A stretch of DNA of 64,000 nt, from contig JAPMOS010000002.1 in NCBI GenBank assembly GCA_027972325.1, positions 1,152,001-1,216,000 on the forward strand, written 5' to 3'. Below the pieces are notes generated by a model. That model was not told the origin of the DNA. It ran no database searches and worked only from the letters and a program-made list of their open reading frames with translations. This stretch comes from Paratrimastix pyriformis. Its lineage: Eukaryota; Preaxostyla; Paratrimastigidae. A program made the position numbers and the translations under genes. Positions 40,107 through 51,255 of this stretch are shown one piece after another (position 1 is the first letter of the stretch; the number at the start of each line of letters is the position of its first letter).

Positions 40107-42965
40107 TCAACAATCGATTTTTTTTTTTTGCGTGCATTGAGCCAAAACACTGGCGTATTGCCACCGGTCTTCGACATCAAACGCTGTAGGTTGAGCTAAC
40201 GATTTGATAGCTCGTTCTCCTAAGTCATGCTTGAGAGGGATCGGAAAATTTTGTCGTCCAGACCGCTTGCAGAACACAATAACGGGATATACTCCGCGCG
40301 TGATGGCTAATTCCTTCAGATGTGTGCAGTGAACATCGTTCACCCAGAAGTCCAGCTCGCCCCGGTCGACGTCGACTCGCATTCGGACCTGGAGCAAAAG
40401 TCAAGGTCGTAATCGCTTCAAATACTGTCGGACCATGTCACCCGATCCGAATCCACGAGAGCTGACGGCGGTGCGATGCCCCTGGCTGAAGAGGCCCATG
40501 TTGCGCTCGCTGTCGTGGAGACCCCTGCACTCAAAGACATTCGGTCTGTCGGAGCGAGTTGATTGTTGGGCGACAGACCACCCAGGGGCCTTGTCGAGGG
40601 AGCCAAAGGGCAGGCCTAGCTGCTCGGGGGTGGGCGGCTCGCAGAGGACCCCGATGTAGTTCCCCTCGCGGCCCATCAGGGCTGCGGACCTCAAAACATC
40701 AGCAGAGCGGAGCACATCCTGGACGGACCCAGGACATGGATGGCGACTTCGGTTCTCCCGTGGGTGAGCTTCTCGTCTGAAAGGAGGCAGTTGATACCTG
40801 CATGCGCCGCCCATCAACCGGGTGAGCCTTGGCGTCCTCTCTCCTCTCTCCCACCCTCCTCCCCCCTCCCCCCTCCCCAAACAGACATCCGTAGCGGTCG
40901 TGCTGCAGGGTGGCCACCGTCCCCCCAGCGGTGATCTCGATCCCATCCGGGTGGAAGCCGTTCTGGAAGGACATCAGGGGACCCCGAGTGGGTCGGGAGC
41001 GGAGGGGTGTCGAGCTGCGGTTGCCCCGGGCAGGCGAGCAGGACCGCTGCAGCTCGAGGCGCTCCCCCAGGGGCAGGGGCGACTCCGCCCGGCGGCAGGT
41101 GGGACCCGGCGAGCCCGAGTGGGGCAGGCAGGGGCTCCTCGAGCGGCAGGGGCTGCACGAGCGCCCCATGTCGGTGCGACTGCCACCACAACGGACGACA
41201 CAAATCACCGTGGATGGGAATCGTGGGTGCGGGTGGCGGAGAGGGCTGAGATTCCGGCGGGCGCTGGCCAGGCGACGGACCGGCTGGGCGAGTCGACCCA
41301 GATGGGCTTCGGCGTGGGCAGCAGGGCGACCGAGCGCGGGCTCGCGGTTGCGGGAGTGGTGGGCGCGGGCGCGGGAGCGGGCGCGGGCGCGGGAGCGGGA
41401 GCGGGAGCGGGAGCGGGAGCGGGAGCCGACGTGCACAGAGGGGTCGTCGGACGCGGGGCAGAGAGAGGGGTGGCATTGGATGCCGAGAGGCACCGAGGGG
41501 GCGGGGAGTCCGTGCGGGCACGGCGGCGCGGCGGCGACGGCGAGCGGGGCGCCGGGGAGGATCGGGACCCTCCAGAGAACGTGGTGCCGCAGCTTCCGCA
41601 CGCAGGGCCACAAGATTTTGCACTGTCGCTGAAGCACGGCGTTGGCGCGACAGTGGCGTCATCGCAGGTGGGCGACGGGGTGGTGGCAACGGGTCCCGCA
41701 GCACACGCGGCGCAGGAGGTCTTGGCAAATGGGTTGGGGGGAGCGCAGGTGGCAGTGGCTTCTGCGAACGGGTTGGCAGAAGTCGCCGTCTTGGCGGGTG
41801 CGGCGAAGGGGTTCCCGCCGGGCAGGGCGCGCCGCATGACCTCCAGACTGCGGGTGTTCTCGGCCAGAGCGGCCGACAACTCGGCCACCTGGTGGCGGGT
41901 CTGGGCCAGGTCGGCCTGCGAGGCCAGCAGCAGCTTGCTCAGGAAGAGGATATGGTCCACGGCCTTCGCGGTTAGGTGCTCGCCCAACACCGAGCGGGCC
42001 ATCTGTCCGTCGAAAACCAGAGCCACACAGGTCAGTGGTTAAGGGGGGTGCGGGTCGGGCGGCGGACCTGTTCGCCACAGCCGGCCACGGGGCAGGGCAG
42101 CACCGTCCGGGGGCACTGGTCGCTCTGGTGGGCCCGGATCGTCTCGCGTGGCACCATCGAGCCACAGCCCTGGGGGCAGGCCACGGGCAAGCGAGGGCAC
42201 TCTGCGACGTGGGCCTGCAAGGGGAAGGACAGAGGAGTGGCGTGGATGCGGCATGAAGAAACGCCCAGCTCGCGCGTGGTGATGGGATGGACGGGCGCCG
42301 TGGAAGAGGGCGAGCACATAGGGCGCGCCGATGCGACGGACGTCCTTCTCGGAGAGAGGCAGCATTTGCTGGCAGTGGGCGCACCGTTCGAGCCGGTGGG
42401 GGCACGTCCGGACGTGCTGCTCCATCAACCGGGCCGGGATCTCCTTCTGCGCGCAGCCCAGGTTGGGGCACCGCAGGAGCCGGTAGCTACAGTCGCATCG
42501 CTGGTGGTGTGCGAGCGACTCTAAGGTGCCCACCCATTCGCACCCCTCGGCCTTTCGGTTGCAGTACGTCTTCATCCGCGAAATCATGGCGTCGATCGAG
42601 AGGTCGCGGCATGGCTGGGCAACATTTTGCCGGCAGATGCTGGGAAAACAATGAGGATCTCGAAGTCATATGTGAACAGACGGGCACCTCCGAGCTTCCA
42701 GCGAAGGCGACTTGCTGAACCAAGACTAGCTCAAGGAAGTGAAGCATGAGTGTGCGATGGTTTTTCGGTCAGACCTCACAACACGAGCTGCAAGCTTTGT
42801 GACTAGCCTCCTTGCATCCAAATATGGTCGCTTGTCGCTGGGGGACAGCAGCCCAGATGAGGACAGAGGTGGCTTGAGACAGACCATCACACATTGGCAG
42901 ATGGTGCAGATGAACTCGGGGGGGACGGAGTCAACAAAAATCTCGACAGGGTACCCTTCGATCAT
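40107..42965 (-). CDS. RING / TRAF-type zinc finger / SPRY protein, putative E3 ubiquitin ligase
   Basis: The start is ATG 42965 (MIEGYPVEIFVDSVPPEF) with the first RING ligands FICTICQCVM. The remaining RING ligands are split over small exons (ICRQNVAQPCRD near the end). TRAF-type fingers follow: YCNRKAEGCEWVG..LAHHQRCDC, CPNLGC..HVRTCPHRLERCAHC, HVAECPRLPVACPQGCG, CPVAGCGEQ. Next is a helical region (HILFLSKLLLASQADL) and NPF motifs (GGNPFAAP, SANPFAEA, PPNPFAKT). A Pro/Ser-rich linker with an AP repeat leads to a C-terminal SPRY-like domain ending in VRMRVDVDRGELDFWVNDV and GVYPVIVFC. The architecture suggests a ubiquitin ligase; three NPF motifs suggest EH-domain (endocytic) binding. Exon boundaries in the RING are unsure. 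Confidence 0.75.
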
Positions 42966-43101
42966 GGCGGAAGATTTTGATATGTCGGGGAAATCACTCG
43001 AGGAAGTTGAAATTTTGAAGGGAAATCACAGTAACTACGACCCGAGCCGCACTTGCTTTGACAGGACAAGAGCGATCTCTTCTTGCAAGAAGCTATTTAC
43101 C

Positions 43102-46100
43102 TTAATAATCATCAAAATCGTCGGCCTTCTTCTTCTTCTTACCAGAGGCTGGGGTTGCATTGAGCGCATTAACCTGTGATCGGAACATCTCTGCAATCTA
43201 GAGCAGATGTGGAAGAAAGTCAGAATGCGGAGACAGAGCAGCCAACCTGCTCTGCTGATGTAGCCTGGTCGGGCCGCTTATCATCGCGGATTCGTAAGAA
43301 GCGCGGGAATCTCATCCCAATGCCCTTGTTGCTGTCCATCTAATCATCATGCATTTGATTTGGGCGGGTCGGGTCGTGGACAACAACAGACCATGCCCTG
43401 GGCGGCTGTGTGGGCTGTGGAAAGGGTCAGATCGGCGCCCTTGACCTCCCACACGGCGCAGGGCTCGAACCAGTGGTCTGGTCGGATCTTCGGGTCTGTG
43501 GGCACCAATCCGCACCCACACCAGGCGGGGCGGGGGTGATATCGGGCGGGGTGATGCGATGTGGGGATGTGGGGATGTGGGGATGTGGGGATGTGGGGAT
43601 GGGCGGGGGGGTGTCGGAGACCATCGCACGCGGGATAGTTTGCGGGCGGCTTGGGGAGGATGTGCTCGCGCCAGAAGGCCGACTGGGTCTCGAGGAACTC
43701 GTCCGAGAAGCCCGTGCCGATCTGTCCCGACACCCGACACCCGACACCCGACACCCGACACCCGACACCCGACACCCGACACCCGACACCCGACACCCGA
43801 CACCCGACACCCGACACCCGACACCCGACACCCGACACCCGATACCCGACACCCGATACCCGACACCCGACACCCGACACCCGACACCCGACACCCGATA
43901 CCCGACACCCGATACCCGACACCCGACACCCGACACAGAGTAGCGCTGGGTCTGGGGGCCCCCAAGCGGGCACCGCCAACCAAGCCAGAGGCGGGTGGCG
44001 CAGGGCCGACAGAGGGGCAGAGGCGCGGACCTTGCACAGGGACTGGTACGTTTCGGTGTGGGGGTCGTAGCAGGCCATCAGCCAGCCCCCGTAGCGGCCA
44101 GTCCGCTTGCCTGCGGTGGGGTGTCGGCACGACCGAAGCCCGAGTCGGTCAAGCGGAAGAGAGGACCCGCGGGGATGGTATCCGGGGGGCGGGCGGGCGG
44201 GCGGGCGGGCGGGCGGACCGTGGCCCAGGTAGCCGGCGATGGGGACCAGGTCGACCGAGTCGCCGAGGCCCTCGAGGTAGTCCTTCTTGATCTTCAGCCA
44301 GAGCATCGACCGGCCCGGGCGGTACTCCGCCTGCAGCGACTTGGCCATCAGCCCCTCACACCTGCGGCACCCCCGCCATGGGCCCCCGGGCGTGTGGGTG
44401 CCATCAGCGGGAAGCACCCGGCCCCAGGAAGGCGAGGGCGGCAAGGGGGTGTGGAGAGGGGGATCGAGGAATGTCTGTGAACCATTTTCCTCAAGGGGAT
44501 CTTTTGCGCCCCAATTCGTGGTTGATTCGCCGAAAGGGGGTGATGCCAGAAAACGAAGCTTTGCTTGCCGGGCGTCCACAAATCCGTTTTGACCATTCCG
44601 TGGGGTGGGTGGGGTGGGGCGCGGGGTCGAGGGGGCGGGGCGGACCGGGCGTCGATGGACTCCTTCATGAGATCCTCGATCTCCTCGGCCCCGTTCACGT
44701 CGTGGCCCCGGGCGTAGACAAAGTACCCTGTGCCCCACAGCCGAAGAGGGGAGGAGGAGGAGGGGGGTGAGCCGAACCGTGTTGTGGGTGGCCGGTGGGC
44801 ATGCGGGTGGGCGTGCGGGCGGCCCTGGCGGAGCCCGGGGGGCGGACCTGGGCGCTCGGTGAAGTGGGACCGGAGCAGGTCGCGTCGCTCGCGGAGGGTC
44901 TTCCTCAGCAGCGGCTGCGCCCCGGGGCACCCGCGGGATATGAGAAACCGAAAATGGGGCGGCATTGACGATGGCGAAGCGCGGGAAGGACCCCAAGGCC
45001 CGGGGGGGGGGGGGGGGGGGGGGTGTCCAGGGATGTCCGGGGGGATGTCCGGGGGGATGTCCGGGGGGATGTCCGGGGGTGTGTCCGGGGTGTGTCCGGG
45101 GTGTGTCCGGGGGATGTCCGGGGGGATGTCCGGGGGGATGTCCGGGGGGATGTCCGGGGATGTCCGGGGGGATGTCCGGGGGGATGTCCGGGGATGTCCG
45201 GGGATGTCCGGGGGGATGTCCGGGGGATGTCCGGGGGGATGTCCGGGGGGATGTCCGGGGGGGGGGGGGGGGGGCGGAGGACCTGGTCGTTGAGGTAGAG
45301 CACGTCGAAGACGTAGAGGCACACCGGCTGGGTGATCTCCAGCTTGACCCCCTGTTGTGCGGCGGCCCCAGCCCCCCATCCCCAGGGCGCCGGCAGACAA
45401 CAAGGGTCCGGGTCAGCCAACGAGACCTCTGGGCAGCGGCGGGCAGCAGAGGAGGGCAAGGGCAAGGGCAAGGGCGCGCGCGCGCGGGCGCGCGCGCGCG
45501 GGGCAAGGGCAAGGGGCGGGCAAGGGCAAGGGCGGCAAGGGGCGCAAGGGCAAGGGACGATGTGGCGCGGGCGACCTTGCGGGGCCGCTGGGTGAGGGCC
45601 TGGAAGGTCATGATGGTGTTGGTGGGCCGGTCGATGGCCACGATCTCGCAGTCGATGATGAAGACCCCGTCGGGCACTCGGCCAGCGGGGTCACCGCCTG
45701 CGGGGCCCATCAAGGGCACGGTTGAGGGCAGGAGGAAGGGCAGGCAGGTGTGAGAGAGGCGGAGGCGGGGCAGGGGAGCAGTGGAGCGGGGGGCGGGGGC
45801 GGGGGCGGGGGGGGGGGGGTCGACCTGGACGGCGTAGAGGGCCGCGTCGGGGTATCGGTCGGTGATGTCCTCCGAGTTGCGCGAGAAGATCCGCACCTTG
45901 CCGTCCGCCAGCCGGTGGATCTGCAGCCGCACACATCCCCCAGGGTCGCAGGGTCGCACCCACACCGTGGTTCAGGGCAGCAACAGCGGTGCCGTGCGGG
46001 GGGGGGGGGGGGGGGGCGAGGGGTGGGGGGTGGGTGGGAGGGTGGGGAGGGAGGTCGACCTGGGCCCGCTGGCCGTCGTACTTGTACTCGCATGTGAATG

Positions 46101-47201
46101 GGGTGTCCTTGAAGCGGGTCATGACGTCGGCGATGCCGTGGGTGGTGGGCAAGCATCGCCTCCATGGGCACCCTGCGCCCGGCACCCCATCACCCGATGG
46201 CCGTGAGCAGCCGAGGGGCCTGCAAGGGGGCAAGGGGCCTGCAAGGGGGCAAGGGGGCAAGGGGGCAAGGGGCAAGGGGCAAGGGGGCAAGGGGGCAAGG
46301 GGCAAGGGGCAAGGGGGCAAGGGGGCAAGGGGGCAAGGGGGCAAGGGGGCAAGGGGGCGGACCGGGCAGCATGTGACAGTCGCGCTCGACGGCCGCCAGG
46401 CCGCCTTGAGGATGGCCCGCACCACCTCGTCGAAGCTGTTGCACTCGCTGTACGCACCCATGACCGCCTTCTGGGCGGCCCCAAGGTCCAGGGCCGGGGG
46501 CGCCGTCCGGGCTGTGCCCGCTGCGATGCACCCCCCATGGGAAGGCGGCGGTGGATGGTTGTGATGAGCGGGCGGCCGAGGGGCGCTGCGATCGCCGTGG
46601 CGGTATCCCCGGGGGGCGCGGAAGCGGACCGGTGTCAGTGGCGGCGGCGGCGGCGGCGGCGGTTGCGTCCTGGATTGCGGCCGCGTGAGCGAGGGCGGCC
46701 ATGAGGGTCTTGATGCCCAGCCCGGCGCGCAGCTTGCCCTGCAGCCGCCCAGCCAGGGTGTCCACCCCACCCCACCCCACCAGGCGCCACATCAACCGCC
46801 ATATCAGCCGCCCAGCCAGGGTGTCCACCCCACCCCACCCCACCAGGCGCCACATCAACCGCCTGCCCGCCATCCCACCGCAGACCCAACCGCCCCAGCG
46901 GAAGGGGGGGCAGCCCCGGACAGGCGATGGCGGGGGGCGGGGTGGGGTGGGGCTGGGCAGGGCGCGGGCCTGGAGGGTGCGGATGAGGAACTGGGCCTCG
47001 TCCTCGCGGCAGGCGGTGAGCAGGCTCTTGATGCGGTCCTTCTTGCGTTGGGTGGACTGCTTCTCCTTCATCCGGGCGATCTCCTGGAACTCACGGAACA
47101 CCCCGCGGGCCGTCAGCGGGCGCGGCTTGTCCAAGGTGCGCTGCCGGGTGCGGCACGACTGTCCCGCCGCCCCAGCAGACGCCCCGCCGCCACGTCGCCA
47201 C

Positions 47202-47247
<46 letters not shown>

Positions 47248-50200
47248 CCGGGGTGATCCTCAGGGGCGCGGGACGCGGGGACGGGACGCACCGGTGCAAG
47301 GGCCAGGGAGCCGGGCCGATGGAGGGCGACGCCGGGGAGGGAGCGGACCTTGGCGACGATGCCCAGGTCGCCCAGGACGCCCAGCTGCTGCTTGATGGCC
47401 TCCGTCGTCGAGCCCGTCGACTGGCCGCCACCCACCCACCCGCCGCCCCGCGCCAACCCACCGAACCCACCGGCATGGTCAACCGTGAGCCCTTCTGGCG
47501 GGCACAGCCCGGGAAAGGCAGGGGACGGCATGGGGCAGAGGGGCGGGGGCGGGGGCGGGGGCGGGGGCGGGGGCGGGGGCGGACCTCGGCGATGGCGGCG
47601 ATGAGCATGGCGTCGCCCACGCCCAGCTCGATGCCCGTGTAGGGGGGCGCGATCTGCAGGCCGCCCGGGAGCCCCGGCGGTGAGCCGAGCGGACGGAAGG
47701 CGAATCTCCGTGCGGGTGCGGCGGGGGGGCTAAGAGCGATGGCGGGGGGGTGCGGACCCTGTTGGAGCAGAGGTAGACGACGGGCAGCAGGTCGAGGGGC
47801 GTCAGTTTGATGACGGCCCGGAAGAGGGTGCACAGCAGCTCGATCGAGGCCAGCCTGGCCCCGCGGAACCCGCCCCACACGATGATCGATCGATCGATCA
47901 TGCAGCCCACATCAGGCGGCAGGCCACCCGCCAGGCCACCCGCTGGCACGGGGTCGGGGCCACCGCACAGGGTATCTCGAGGAGGGCGGGGGAGATTCGG
48001 ACCTGCCGGACTCCTGCTGGACCTTGGCCAGGGTGCGCGACAGGGTCAGGTAAGGCACCCTGGTGAGAGAGGAGCCCATCGATGGGGGGGTCGATGAGGT
48101 TTGGCGGCGGGAGGGGGGATGGGCAGGGCAGCAGCAACAGCAACAGCCACACCATCGTCATCACCACCACCCCTGATGATGATGATCTGTCGATGGCGGC
48201 GGCAAGGGCGCTGACGGACGGCTCGCCTGCCGGCCAGGGGCCCACAGCGGTAACTGGATCGGAGCAATGCCTGCGTCCGGCACCCCAGACCCGCAGGAAC
48301 CGCGGCGAGGGCTTTCATGAAGCGTGGGCGGGCGGGCGGGCGGGTGCGGGCACGAGAGCCCATGCCCGGAGGCATCCCGGCCGGCCCTGGGTGGGCGGGG
48401 CGACCTGACGATGCGCGGGGGCTTCTTGGTCTTCTTCTTGGGCTCGCCGGGGCCGGCCGCCGGGACGCCCTCAAGGGTGAGCTGCCTCTTGGCGGGGGCG
48501 TGGGCGCGGGCCTTCATGGGCCCCCCGCGGGCGGAGGCCTTGGCGGGGGCGGGGGCAGGCCCGTCGTCCCCCTCGGTGCCGCTGGGCCGGTCGGAGTCAT
48601 CCGCGTCCCCGTCCTCGACCTCGTCCTCGGCCCCCGAGGGGCCGCCCGCCTCGGGCTCAAGGGCCTCGTCGCCATCGGAGCCGCCCCCGCTCTGCAGGCG
48701 CCACCCCGCATCCAGGGCCGTCAGGGCACAACCACCAATAGTCACGGCCACCACGAGCGCCCCTCAGCGAAGCAGCGCGGCCCGGTTGGGGAGGGGCGGC
48801 GGGGGTGGAGTGACTGACCAGGGCGTCGTCTTCGTCGAGGTCGTCGTCCAGTAGCACCGCCAGGCAGCCGGCCTCCTCATGCGCCACCCCCGCACCCACC
48901 GGGGCAGCCGGGCTCGAAGTGGCAGTGGCAGTGGCAGTGGCAGCGGCAGTGGCAGCGGCAGCGGGAGGGACGGCGACTTCACGGGGAGCCATCTGGTGAA
49001 AGTGTGTGGGATGGGATGGGAAGGCGTGGTGGCCGAAGAGGGGCGCGAAGCGGCAGAGAGCGACGGGTCTCGGGAGCGTGGGCCCTGCGGACCTGCGGGG
49101 CGTCCTCTTGGGTGGGGCACTCGTGCAGGACGGTGGTCCCGGTCCGCTCCAGGGCCCCCCGATGGGCCGGGTCCGCCTCGGCGGTCATGGCAGCGTCCTG
49201 ATCCTCGTCGTCGGCAACCCGCCGGCGGGCCGAGGGCTGAGCGGGGGCGGGCGGGGCGCGGGCTGCAGTTGAGGGGACCGGCGCTGAGGGCGCGGACACC
49301 TCCCGGTCGGGGCGGCCTCGGTCCTCGCTCCCATCCTCGTCCTGCCCGACGGCAGCCCGACGGAGCCGGCGGCCCCTCGGCCCGGGAGACCCGGGGCCCG
49401 GCTGTCCCGCGGGGGCACTCGGATTGGGCGGGGGCGGGGAGGCGGTCCGAGCCATGAGGGGGGCGCCGCCCTCTGGCTGCTCTTTGTCCATGGGGGCAGC
49501 GGGCCTCGCGTCGGCCTCCTCCGAAAGGCCCTCCGTCTCGGAGCCCTCGCCCGCGGACTGTGCCTTCTCCACCCGGGCGGCCTTGCGGGGCGCTGCATGG
49601 AAGGCGGCAGTCTCCTCCTCTGGAAGCTCCTCCGTCTCGGAGCCCGAGCCGGCGTCGCCCCCGCTGGGCGCCTTGGCGGACCCGGCCGGGACGGGAGGAG
49701 TGGCCGGAGGGGTCGACCCAGCAGCCACGGCGGAGGCCGAGTTGCGCGGGGCCCCGCGGCCCGGGCGGGACGACCGGAAGGCGTCCATGGGGCTGCCCAG
49801 GCCGTGTTTCGTGCCCGCGTGCAGGCCAGCCGAGGCCCCCGCAGCAGGATGGGGCGGTGGGGAACGGAGCGGGGAGCCCGGCGGGTGGGCCGGGGAAGCG
49901 GGCGTCTGCGCATGGCCGGCGTCGTCGCCATCGTCGTCGTCCACGATGCGGGGCGACCCGGGCCCCGACGAGAGGTGAGCCCCGGCCCCGGCCCTGGGCT
50001 CCTCGGGCCCGCGCTCGTCATCCCCGTCGTCATCGTCCTACAGAGGTCCCGTCGGGCCGGGGCCAGGGGCAGAACAGAAATCCGAGGATGGTCCAGCAAG
50101 GCGGATGGGGAGGGCAGACTTCGATCAGCATCCGCTTGAGCGGCAGCCGAACGCCATCGGCGGGCGCATCAGGGGCCCCCGAGGTGGTAGTGGCCAAGGT

Positions 50201-51100
50201 GGAGGTGGATGATGCTGCAGCGGTGGACGCGGTTGTCGCAGCGTCGGGATGGCGAGCGGGCGGGGCAGCCGCGGCGGGCTTCTTCTTGGGGGCCGCGGGC
50301 TTCTTCTTTGGCGCAGCGCGCCGCTTGGGCGAGGCTGGCGTGGTGGCAGGGGCGGCGGCTCCCGCTGCGGGTTGGGCCGGCAGGTGCATGCGAACTTTGG
50401 CCGCGTGCATGGGCTTCGGCGGGGCAACCCGTGCGGGACTCTGTAGAGGAAAACGCGCCCGGTGGGGGCGGGATGGAGGACGGTGAGCCGAGGGCGAGGA
50501 CCGACCTTGACGTCCGCCAGGCGGATGATCAGCTCGGGGTTGATGTTCGGCGGGCGCCGTGGCGGAGAGACAGTGTTCGGCATCGGTGGCGGCGGAGGGT
50601 TGGCCGCCGGGGCAGGAGCAGAACCCGGCGCTGATGCGGCGGGGACGTTTGCTCCGGAAGCAACGGCCATTGTGGTGGTCGAGGCGGGATCCGTGGGGAT
50701 AGCCGTGGGGGCAGCCGTGGGGGCAGCCGTGGGGGCAGCCGTGGGGGCAGCCGCGGGGGCAGCCGCGGGGGCAGCCGCGGGGGCAGCCGCGGGGGCAGCC
50801 GTGGGGGCAGCCGTGGGGGCAGCCGCGGGGGCAGCCGCGGGAGTGGCTGCGGTCGTGGCGGCACTGGGTGTGGGGGGAACGGTAGCACTGTCCGGTGCCG
50901 CAGGGGGAGTGGGCTCGGGTGCCAGCCCTGCGGCTGTGGTGGCTGAAGGGCTCGCTCCAGACGAGGCCGGTGTGATTGCTGTGGATTGGTTGCTTGACGA
51001 CACAGCAGGGGCTTGTTCCTTTTTTGCCTAATTTGGGGAACAAGATGTCGGAGAAAACGATGGCGAATATGCAGACTGATTTAACAGTTTTACAGCTCAT
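43102..51100 (-). CDS. LIG1: DNA ligase I (ATP-dependent, replicative)
   Basis: Joins Okazaki fragments and repair nicks. The start is ATG 51100: MSCKTVKS, then a 49-nt GTCTGC intron. A long disordered N-terminus (about 51.0-48.4 kb) follows, rich in AAP repeats, [12 protein letters not shown]-type acidic blocks and Lys clusters, including [13 protein letters not shown], a possible PCNA-interaction motif. A GTCGCC intron joins it to [19 protein letters not shown], the DNA-binding domain. Catalytic core: [13 protein letters not shown] (motif I Lys), [133 protein letters not shown]. It ends [11 protein letters not shown]. At least 15 introns with many arrays spread the gene over 8 kb. Confidence 0.95.
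43725..43937. repeat. (CCCGACA)n heptanucleotide array
   Basis: About 30 copies with occasional CCCGATA variants in a DNA ligase intron. A (GATGTGGG)n array precedes it at 43,557-43,602. Confidence 0.97.
45002..45275. repeat. Poly-G plus (GGGGGGATGTCC)n array
   Basis: A 22-nt poly-G, then about 20 copies of a 12-bp unit with GTGTCC variants, then a second poly-G of about 18 nt. All lie in one DNA ligase intron. Confidence 0.95.
46218..46359. repeat. (AAGGGGGC)n array
   Basis: About 18 copies of an 8-bp unit with 7-bp variants, in a DNA ligase intron. Other ligase introns carry CATGCC (47,202-47,249) and GGGGGC (47,544-47,581) arrays and a duplicated ~55-bp block (46,745-46,865). Confidence 0.92.
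50698..50835. repeat. 12-bp coding minisatellite in ligase N-terminus
   Basis: About eleven copies of a unit reading AAPT/AAPA on the minus strand, inside the disordered N-terminal region of DNA ligase I. Confidence 0.9.
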
Positions 51101-51255
51101 AAAATGAAGGATAGACGCTGCCCCTGTTTTGGGAACGGTCTCTCTTTTCTCCTTTTTGTCCTGTCCCATCAGGCCAAGCTGTCGGATTTTGAAAAAAACT
51201 TTGAAAAACGCGAGGAGCAGGAAGTCCCAAGTGGGAATCAGGCAAATTCGCGAGA

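Noticed and set aside
43725-43937. CRISPR-like direct repeats (also 21,106-21,340, 32,618-33,060 and 45,024-45,257)
   Set aside because: Units are head-to-tail with no unique spacers, lie in introns of eukaryotic genes, and there are no cas genes.
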